A DNA stretch of 64,000 nt, taken from Diadema setosum (Eukaryota > Echinodermata > Echinoidea > Diadematoida > Diadematidae). A model generated the notes under the pieces. The model saw only the letters and a list, made by a program, of their open reading frames with translations, was not told the origin of the DNA and ran no database searches. Where the stretch lies: the NCBI GenBank assembly GCA_033980235.1, contig CM067072.1, positions 15,161,933-15,225,932 of the forward strand, written 5' to 3'. Shown piece by piece: positions 38,301 to 49,680 of the stretch (the first letter of the stretch is position 1; each line of letters starts with the position of its first letter). Both the position numbers and the translations under genes were made by a program.

Positions 38301-40308
38301 TTATCTAGTTTTTCTTGTTAGTTTCATATCCCTCCCCCATAAAAAGAAAGGAGGGGAGAGAAAAGTAGATCTGAGTCGGCTACTACGTGGGCACCATCTC
38401 CTCATCTTTGGTTTGGTTTGGTTTGGTTTTATTTCTGCCTTTTTCCAAGTCACACATAACAAAAGAATACATATGTTAGAAAATAACATTACACGACGCA
38501 TAAGCAAGCATACTGTCTTACAAATTAATTCAAAGTACATAATATACACACACACTGTGAACATGATAGTATTCGATGTATAAGACGTGTAGCATAATAT
38601 CATTCACACACAAAAAAAAAATTCAGAACGAATCATTGAATCAACAGTTGTAAATTATATGATTGATTATTCATTCAGAGTATATCATGTCGTTCCTATA
38701 AACGAATTTCAGAAAAAAAAAATAAAAGAGGGGGATTTAGATTAATTGATTTTAAAATTAAACACTTTTAGCTATTATAATAACATAACAGCAGGAGACC
38801 GCGATCATACTGAAGCAGCAGCTTGACATGGATCGAGGCCTCGGGATAAAATTCGAGACTTAAATCGATTTACATATCTGTATGACGGACGTGTCTACAA
38901 AAGTAGAATCAATAATCAAATCCAAAATATCGTAGTAATTTATGAGGTCAAAAATAAAGGGACAATTCAAAATAGTTATCGTATATTTGTTGTCAATAGG
39001 CATTCTTTACTATAATACTGTGCTGAGGTGAGTGCTCTGCTGTGTTGTGCTCTGCTGTGCATGCCATGAAATACAATTTTGTTAAATTAACGTTTGGGTA
39101 TACATGATACATGATTGGGTTTCCTTCTGGTGTATTTTTGTGTCACATGTATATCTGTTACATACTTCTGTAACAGTATCAACAAATTTAATATGCAGCA
39201 AATCACTAAACTCCTAATATACCCATATAAACTGTTTATAAGTGAACATAAAAACCCCCAAACTTCTTATCACTCATGCATCATTATATTTCGATAAAAG
39301 ATATATAGATATATTTTTTTTTTATAAGTGCCTTAAAAGAATATACAGTGTAATTTAGTGTTTGCCTTGATTTGCTCAGGGAGATAATTCCAAACGTCTG
39401 GTCCATGGTGTCTAATTGAATTGTGAGCTATCATTAGCTTGGGATTGTGGAGGTGATATTCTTTGGAATGTCGAGTTGGGTAAGCGTGGACGGTGGAGTT
39501 CACAGTGAATAGGTTGTGGAACGAGGAAGGAAGGGTGTTGGATTTGTATTTGTACATGAATATTGCGCATTGTGATATACGAATATCGTTTATTTTCAGA
39601 GTTTTCAATTTAGAAAATAATGATGCAGAGTTTGCAAGATAATGTGAGTTGGTGCAAATGCGGAGTGCTCTTTTTTGGAGAAGGTGAACTGATCTGAATA
39701 ATGTGACTGCTACTCATGATCTTTGCGAGAAAACTTGAAAAAAAAACTTTAAAGAGGAAATCCACCAAATAAATAAATCAACGTCAAAAGAAAGAGAAAA
39801 ACATTCCCTACAGAGAGATAAAAAATGACAAAAATCGGATAAGAAATAATTCAGAAGCTATGACATTTTGAAATATTATAATATTCCGGAAAACATTCCT
39901 TCTTGACCAATCCTTATGAACATTCAAATGAACGAGTTGATGTCCAACCTCATATTCTTTATAGATATTAGGCCTATTATATGAAATAGGGAAAATTATC
40001 TTTTTAGCTGGTACAAGTAAAAGCATGTTCCCACACCAAGTTCTTCTTTATGTTGGGTCGTATTAAGGCAAGTTCCATATTCATACAGCTAAAATATGAG
40101 ATTTTGGTAATTTCTGCAAATGAAATGAATAAGAAATTGTGAGAGCATAACATCGTTTACTTGCTGATTTGAATATTCCAAACGACTGGTCAAGAAATGT
40201 CTTCGAAAAATTGTGATATTTCAGAATGTCATAACTTCCAGGCAAGTATTTCTTGCTATCCACTGATACAGACAGGCCTACATGAATTTCCAGTATAGGT
40301 CTTGTGAT

Positions 40309-40342
<34 letters not shown>

Positions 40343-41255
40343 CATGTGTACATATTTCGTAGTTTTCGAGGTCAAAAGAATGGGTCCAAAGTTCAACTGC
40401 ACTATCCTGTCTTTTACAGATAGCACTGGTCGTTTGCCATGAGGAGTGTTCAGTCGACTGTGATATCAAAATTTTTGTTCAAGACTGAAAGGGCCAGCCC
40501 TAACAAAAATTGGTGAATTCTACTTCTCATCCAGATGGAAATTTTACAGAAAGCGTCATTTGCACCCTTTTGGTTCACATCACAGCTATCGCCAGTTATG
40601 TGCATCAACGTTAACTGTCGATAGCTGTGATGGGGAATAGCCTCTTGGTCTATAATATCAGATGGTCTACTTCCTAGATCGTCTAACACTACTGTCTCAA
40701 TGAAAAAGCATTTCTACGCCATTTCGTGTATGTAAGGCTGCGTTCACATAGAAGTATACTATTCGGGTATTCGGGCTCGTTTTTCGAGGGAACGCGAATA
40801 GCTTGAATCGAACGATAGGATTTCCTTACACCGGTTCACATAGGAGGGCACTATTCGAAAGTACCGAATAGCTGCGAAAAGTATAGCAAAGTGGGAATCG
40901 AACTTGTTCGATTTTCTTGCAGCGTATACCGTCTCTCGTTTATGAAATAATGACAATTTTGGTCTGGATTTGCCCTTTAGCAAAAATAAGCATGTAGACT
41001 GACATTCAGATGCAGTTTAGAAATTGTTAATAAGATTTGCTAGGATGTAGGAGGAAGAAATCCTCACTGCATGGGAAGGTGAGTTGACGGTGAGGGTGAT
41101 GGTGTATTCGGGGCCGGAATAGCGAATACCGAATAGCGAATAGCGAATAACAAATACCGAATACTTCTATGTGAACGCAGCCTTATATCGGTCATTCAAC
41201 TAGACAAGTCATGTTTATGTGCAGAGAGAGGGAAACAGAGAGTGAGAGAGAGAGA

Positions 41256-41288
<33 letters not shown>

Positions 41289-44200
41289 TGATGGAGAGAA
41301 AAAGTGTTAAGACAGGTGGCAACGTTATGCGTACTGTGCCATCGATGATCGAGACCACAGCAGTTTACTCTTTTGCATATCAGTTACTAGCTGTGTGCAG
41401 AGAAACACAGAAAAGAGCTCCAGTACCGGGAATGCCTTGTAGATGTTTCTTTCAACCCCCCCCCCCTTTTTTTTTTTTTTTTTTGAAATGCCTAACGTGC
41501 CTCGGAAAGGTGTGCTTTAGGAGAGCATGTAGTTTACTGTAGAGTTTGTAGACTTCGTCCGGACCATACATGTTATAGCTCAGTGGCAGGAAAACCACCC
41601 GCCACACCCAGACGCCATTTGGCACGGTAGGCCTAGTTTAAATGGGGCTCATCTTCGTTAGCGGCCAGGAGCCGTACACCTTCAGTCTCTATATGCAGCT
41701 TTTATAGTAGGCAGGACTAACAGACATTTAATCTTAATTGAAACCGGTTACTGGTAAGTTAATTACGATTCGAAAATTTTTGTCGTGTTATTAAAGATAT
41801 AAATTATGTGAGAAAAGTGCAGTTTCGGTAATAGTGTATAATAATGTATGTTGTAGTTGTATACAATTTTAATAATGAAGCGGAAGATTTGATAATTGAA
41901 TCCCAGTTAATACGGAAAACTGTAATGCGCCGTTGTATTTATACTATGTCCTGCAGCATTAAAGTTTTTGAAATTGTATGTGAACTGAGCTAGTAACACA
42001 GGTTCCAACCCTCACTCTGATGTCATGATTTTAAGCCGGCCATGCCTATGTTGCATTTCGTAGATATACATATATTGGCACATACTATGTCGTATTTAGA
42101 TGATATTTGTAGATGGCGCGCCGAGGTCGAGTTAACTCCCAGGTCGACGAATTCACAGCATAGCGACTGTGTCCGCCCCTCGCTGGGGAGAGTCTAATAT
42201 GGACGCTAATGACTACGGGACGCGTATTCCTCGCGATGTTTGGAGTTGGAACAGGGAGAGTTCGTTCCAACTCAGCTTTGAAGTCCCGCATCCACGTACG
42301 TTCCATACACACGGTTAGCTTACTTGAAGTGAGAATTACCTTTGACACTTGATTTGAGACTTTGTGGATAACGCAAATGAGAAAATGTTAACCGGATAGT
42401 GCATGACGCACCCGTATAAGTACTAGGTGTTACGAAAAAAAAAAACACATTTCCCACCTTTGATCCCTAATAGCTCAAAAACTATACATCAGATAACACT
42501 GACATTGATATGAGCAATTGCTGAATAGTGTACAATTTTGTTGGAGGTAATTTAGAAATGATAGCATGAATCAGTTTCATTGAATTCAAGATATATTTTT
42601 AAGTTAGGTTCCAGATTTTGCTCTGTTTGCAACCCTCTGTACAAAATTTGAATTTTGCACAGGGGTCAATTGGTGTGTGGGGGAGTGTATGGTAAAGAAT
42701 GGCCAGGATAGGAATGCTCTATTACATATTCATGAGAAATTCCACTATCACAGCTAGTCTTTATTCATCCTGAAATGTAGTGAATGCAAGCACATGAAAA
42801 CTGTGCTTATTCTTTCATGTGCATGCATTTTACCCTTTACCTTGAATTCAGACTAGCATTGCCCAGGGCAATCCATCATGAATTATTAATAAAGCATTCA
42901 TGTGCCTTGGAGCAAGAGTCTAGTCAGAAGAGCTCTGAATAGGTGGTATTCGTGGTATTCATGTCTATTGTTCCGGGTCATTGTGAGCACACACTCCATA
43001 CACATCATTGGTTCTTGTGTAAAGTTCAGTTTTGTACAGAGGGTTCAAATTTGATCAAAATCTGGAACTTAACTTAAGAATTAATCGTGGATTTAACGAA
43101 ACCGATTCATGCTCTCATATTCAAATCGCCTCCAACTAAATTGCACACTATTCAGCTATTACTCACATCAATGACAGTGTTAACTGATGTATAGCTTTCG
43201 AACTATTAAGGATCAAAAGTGAGAAATGTTTCTTTTTGTAACACCTAGTATAATGATGTAAATGCACTTGTATGATTTGTAATGATGCGAAGGTGTGGCC
43301 TGCAAATGTAATGTGAGTACAATCGGAAATTTGGTATCTGCATTGTGGGTTAATACAGAACCCTATAATAGTACCCAGTGGTAGTGGAGACAGTGTTCGT
43401 GTAGTGGATGACGAATGTTTTGTGTTATGGTGGCTATGTGTGCAGAGTGATCATTAGTATTTATACAGGATCAGCACGGCAAGTGATGTGAATAGTTAGA
43501 CTATAGTTCTACGCTCAATAGTGGATTACAGCGTTAACGGTGGAGAAGTGAATAAGGTGACAATTTGACGTTTTACAGGTGAAACCGGATCAAGCCAGGA
43601 TCCGGTTCACACTGTAGGTTTATAGTTGTGGTACATGGGCAAAACAGCTGAACGACCTTTCTTTCGAAACCCAATTTGTTTGTTTGTTTTCTTGTTTGTT
43701 TTTGTAGGTGGTATTATAATTTAGTTCATCTCACCCAGAACTTTGGATTCGTACCTTCTGTTTGTCACGACCTCCTGATTTCGGTTAAACCTTGTAAATA
43801 TTTTCACAGATTGTTTTAATAAACTGTACATAATAAACTGTGAATGGCACGAATGTGATTGTTTTATGTTTTAAGTCCGCCCATGTGACAACCACTAGGC
43901 CTACGGCTAACCTCATTTGGTCTACTATCAATTACGTCTGATGCTAATTTGGTCTAAGGCTCACTTGGTCTCATACCCAATTCGACTAATTATCTAATGA
44001 CCAAATGGTCTAACTGAAATTTTGTCTTCTTGGATTTTTCCCATCTTCTCTAATAAACTGTGGGCATGGTCATAGCCCATCTGGAAGTAGACTAGCTGGT
44101 AATGAGGCTGAGTGGCAATTGGACTGAATGGTAATTAGACGAACTGGTTGTAGACGGAACAGGATTAAACTATGCGGGTTGAGACTAATGGACATTAGAC

Positions 44201-47200
44201 GGAGTGGGATTACACTAAGTGATAGATCATCGAATCTTACACACCATCTGCTCTCGAGAAGAACGTAGTAACTTGAGTTGTGCTGTATCCTTGGGCGGAG
44301 CCGCGACAGTAGAACGGCCCGAACCCGTTTGCGTCGTTCAGACCGTTGGCGAAGACGGCTTCTTCAGCAGCAGGGTCCTGATGAGGCTGAGAATTAACCG
44401 TACTGCTGTCATGACTCGCGCCTACGGGTATGGCAACTGTTCGGCCAAAGGTAAGGTCGGCGTTGATGGGATCACTCCTGTAACACTCGTAACCTTGCTG
44501 ACTATTTTCAATGCTGTCATATCCACTGGCCACAATTGTGATGTACACCCCTTGCCCTGCGATGATAGTGGTTAAAGGGATAGTACAGTATTGGTGGAGA
44601 TGAAAATTGCGCTTTAACTTTTTGCAAGATACCAAGAAAACACTTATGAAATAGTACAGAGCGTACCATTTTAAGAGGAATTCAAAGTTTATTTGATGAA
44701 AATGCGATTTGGAACAGCTGAAACATCCAAAAACAAAGTAAAACAAAACGATCGTAATAGAATGTGGGCAGGCCCGTAGCCAGGGGGGGGGGGGGTGCGT
44801 CGGGTGCGTACGCACCCCCCCCCCCCCCCCCAAATTCTGAAAGGTCCACTTTTTCATAATAACGGTTTTTAGCAATTCTCAATATAACAATCCAAATAAA
44901 TATAAAGACACATTATTATGCTACGTAAATGTGGAAGAGTACGTTTAACAATGTTAAAAATAATTGTACGAAACCCTTTTGTTGTATGAACCATCGGATC
45001 GTCCCCATGCACACAAACACAAATGTTATGTATCAATTTGTGCGAGCTATTATTATATTGGCACTGCATGCCATGGCCCTTGGCGCGCGTGACCGGTTTT
45101 TTTTTTTTTTTTTTTTTCCACTGGCCGCCCGAGTACGTGCGATTCGTGGATGACATTGAGGTTGACACTTGCATTTTTTCACAGGAACAGAGGTAAGTGG
45201 ATGAAAATCTAATAGCCTCCAAGTTTACGTATAATGTTTTTATTATGATAAGAATTAAAGAAATTTCCTCGAAATTATAACTATAATCGAAAACCTGAGA
45301 CATTTTATATCTACGTCTCACAAAGATATAGTACATGTATATGAGTACATGTAGGCATGATAATGCCTGGGGATAGATTATTATGTCAACTATTTTCCAT
45401 TATGAATGCATGCTCCAATCAAATTGTGAAAAGATGGTCATGAATTAGCATTTCTTACGAACGATCAGGAGAGACAAAATGAGTCGGATTGGATTACAAT
45501 TCTCACTTACAGCTTTGTAGAAGTCTGAGTCAACAGTATCACACAGTACTTCAAGACGTATTATAGTACAAACGATTTCTTGAGCCTGCACCGTTTCAGG
45601 CTCTGTTCTGGATACAGCGGTAGAAACTCATTCTTTTCTTTCTTTTTTATTTTATCATTATTTACTAATCTCTTTTCTAACTTACAGGTAGCGGATTTCT
45701 TTGCAGGCCAAATTCGGAAATGTAGTGTTGATTATTACTTATACATTTTCTCATGTTGTGACAGTTCTATTGGTTCTCATTTTAAAGTGAGCCAAAACCT
45801 AAAAAAAATTTCACTTATAATTTCCAAAGAGTATTATGCAGGCACGCAAACTCATTTTAGTTGTATTTCATTTAAATGTAATGGGTAAGAGGGTATGAGA
45901 GAGAATGGAAAGTGCTGAGCTATGAAGTGAAATGGTAAAGTAAAAAGTTTGTCAGATAGTATTACAAAAGAAACTCATTCTTTTTTGTTTGTTTATTTTA
46001 TCATTATTTACTTATCTCTCTTCTAACTTAAAGGTAGTGGATCTCTTTGCAGCCAGTGGCGTATCTAGGGGGGGGGGGCAAGGGGGGCACGTGGGCACGT
46101 GCCCCGGGCGCCACTCCTTGGGGGCGCAAAAAAACGAAAAAAAAAAAAACGAAGAAGAAGAAGAAAAAAAGAAAAGAAAAAGAAGAAGAAGAAGAAGAAA
46201 AAAAAAACTCGCCCGGAAGGGGGAGGGAGAATGGTAAGGGGGGGGGGGGGGGGGGGCAGAAAACCAAATCAAACAAGATAAAAACAAAACATGATGATGA
46301 CGCGGACAAAACGACAATGTTTATTGTGTTCACACAAACATTCTATGTTCTGTATAAAAAAGAAGGTAAGAACAAAACGTGATGATGACAAAATGGCAGT
46401 CTCTATTGTGTTCACACATGTAATTTTATATTTAGCAGGCAAAATGTTTCACGGAGCAGCGGCTGCAATTTCATTCCTTCTGAAGCGATCGCCCATTGGA
46501 TCAAAAGAAGGCGTCAACGGTTTCGAACATACGGGGGGGGGGGGGGCGCAAAAAAAAATAACAAATCAAACAAGATAAGAACAAAACGTAATGATGACGC
46601 GGAAATATACAAATTTCGGCTCACTCGCTCGTACTAATTTAGAGTATTTTTTCAAGTCCTCAGTTTGTTGGTATAAATCGTTATCTATAAGGCCGTCACT
46701 ATATTTTGATTAGAATTGTAAGATTTAATAAGCAAAAAATGACAAGAGTTTCATGATTTGTAAGCTGAAATACAAAAATTTTCTGCTCGCTCGCTGCGCT
46801 CGCTCGCCAAAATTTGTTTAAAAAAAGAGAAGAAGATAAGAACAAAACGTGACGATGACGCGGACAAAATGATAATGTCTATTGTGTTCACTCATGTCAT
46901 TTTATATTTAGCAGGAAAAATGTTACACGGAGCAGCGACTGCAATTTCATTCGTTCTGAAGCGATCGCCGATTGGATCAAAAGAGGACGCCAACGGTTTC
47001 GAACATACGGGGAAGGGGGGCGCAAGAAAAAAATAAAAAAAGATAAGAAAAAAAACGTAATGATGACGCAGAAATATACAAATTTCGGCTCACTCGCTCG
47101 TACTAATTTAGAGTATTTTTTCAAGTCCTCAGTTTGTTGGTATAAATCGTTATCTATAAGGTCGTCACTATAATTGTGAGATTTAATAAGCAAAAAATAA

Positions 47201-48519
47201 CAAGAATTCCATGTTTTGTTAGCTGAAATACAAAAATTTTCGGCTCGCTCGCTGCGCTCGCTCGCCAAAATTTATATAAAAAAAATATAAGAACAATACG
47301 TGATGATGACGAGGACATTTACAAATTTCAGCACACTCGCGCGCACTAATTTAGAGTACTTTTTTAAGTCCTCAGTTCTTTTGGTATAAATCGATATCTA
47401 TAAGGCTGTCACTATATCTTGATTAGAATTGTAAGATTTGGTAAGCAAAAAATGACAAAAATTCCATGTTTTGTAAGCTGAAATACAAAAATTTTCGGCT
47501 CGCTCGCTGCGCTCGCTCGCCAAAATCTATCAAAATTCATTACATTTAAATCACCCTCAAAAAGATCCCTTTTAAGTGCTTGAAAAAGCATCATGCGGAC
47601 TTTGTTTAAAGTCCCTACCGGGATGGGGTAGGGGTTGAACACTTTTTTTCAGAAATTAGGGGCGCAGTTTTCGTGCTTGCCCCGGGCGCCGTTTTCCCTA
47701 GATACGCCACTGTTTGCAGCCCAAATTCGAAAATGCCCAGAGACAGCTAGTAACCAAATAACCTACTATAATTTAATAGATAAGAAATAACCATTCCAGT
47801 ATGTATCTTAGTGTGCACAGTAAGACAGATCAAATCAAATAGGAAAACATCTGAGCACTAAGCCTGAGGTCTGAATTTGCACTCAACTTCTTCCAATGGC
47901 TAACGGATGTTTAATTTTTGAATTTCACTGACCTCCAAATTTCACAAAGAAAACCTTCTTAGCATGATGGTTAATATGACATTTGACTGATATTGGAGAT
48001 GTTTGCGAATCGGATCTACTACCTTTAATATTATTAATCTAAAATGATTATTTGAAAGTTCGGAAATGCTGGAAATATCCTACCACAAGGAGGCAAAATA
48101 TAAATGGTTCACATTTACAATTCATTTTGTTTTTAAAAATTTTCTTATTTATTTTCGTTTTTGACAAACTCGCATACCAGGCTTCAGGCCTGCTAACGCG
48201 GGTATACAATAGAAAAAATAAAAGTTAAAACAACACCAGGAAAATCACTATTCTCAATTTTGCGGCGCGCTATGCGCGCAGAGTCTCGAACACAATTAAA
48301 CTTTGCAACTTCCTGGCAAAATGAGTTTTTACTATTTCCTAGATGAAATACCGTAACGCGATTGCATGCAACAGACAAAAATACAAATTTCCTCGAGACT
48401 TTAAAACGTCATTAAAACAGTCAAAATTCACAATTTGCGGCGCGCTTCGCGCGCAAATTCTTATACAACTTTTGTAGTTCGGTGGTCCAAAGAATATATA
48501 TATATATATATATATATAT

Positions 48520-48550
<31 letters not shown>

Positions 48551-49642
48551 CATCATTGGTATTGGTACCGAATGTCCGTTTTTTTAGTGACCGCACCCCC
48601 CCTTGAAAAATCCTGGCTACGGGCCTGTGTGGGTCCCACACATTATTAGGATCACTCTGTTTTGGATATCTCGGCCATTTCAAAAATCAATTTTCATCAA
48701 ATAAACGTTGAAATCCTCATGGAATTACATGCTCTTTCATATTTCATAAGAGGTTTCTCACTATCTCACCCCCCCCCCCCAAAAAAAAATGATAAAAACC
48801 TGAAGTTAAGTCTCAACCAAAACTAAACAATTCCTTTTAAAGCAGTCCAACATGTCCAAAGTTAATAACAAAAGTTGAAATAAAAAAGAAATAAACAGAG
48901 AAAAACGTCACAAAAAACAACTTTCACTTGCCCTTCTCGCATTTTTACACATCATTTTTGAAGGCAGTATTCAAAGGAGATGGTTTTCAGACTTTTACAT
49001 TTGAATAAGTATTTATAACCCTAAGAACAGATTTTCAGAATTTATAGTGATCTGGATGAAGAATATGAATGTTTTTAAAATTCATAACAAAATGCAATGG
49101 ACAAGGATGATGACATGGCAGCCTCACCATGAGAATGCATGAGTTGGGGCTCAAGGAAGCAGAACAAAATTTGATTATTCACAGGTGAACGTGTAATGGA
49201 ATTACACTGCTACATTTCTGTCTGAAATGTATGACCCTTCTATATCATCATCATTGTTCAGTGTAATTTTCAAAGTATTGATTTCTCGGTTACAGCTCGT
49301 TATTCCGAAGGTTCGTTATTCCGAAGGTTCATTGTTCCGAATTTCATTTTCGGATTAACGAATCTTCTGAATAACGAACCTTCGGAATAACGCCACAAAT
49401 TTTCGGATTAACGAACCCTTTTTCATTTTCGGATTAACGAGCCTCTAGGTATAGGGAATTTGTGTGTTTCGGATTAACGACCCTTCGGAATAGCGAACCC
49501 TCGGAATAGCGAACCTTCGGAATAACGAACAGCACCCGATTTCTCTGCTCAAGGACCACAATAAATTCCACAAATCTATAGATATACATGGACCTGTCGA
49601 TTTGTGTAATACATGATCGTCTGGAATGCCCCTTTAATGTAA

Positions 49643-49680
<38 letters not shown>

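Noticed and set aside
28631..44556. A separate TIE kinase gene interleaved with a phosphatase gene
   Set aside because: No kinase motif (such as HRDLA or DFG) was seen on the minus strand, and phase continuity links the ectodomain to the phosphatase.
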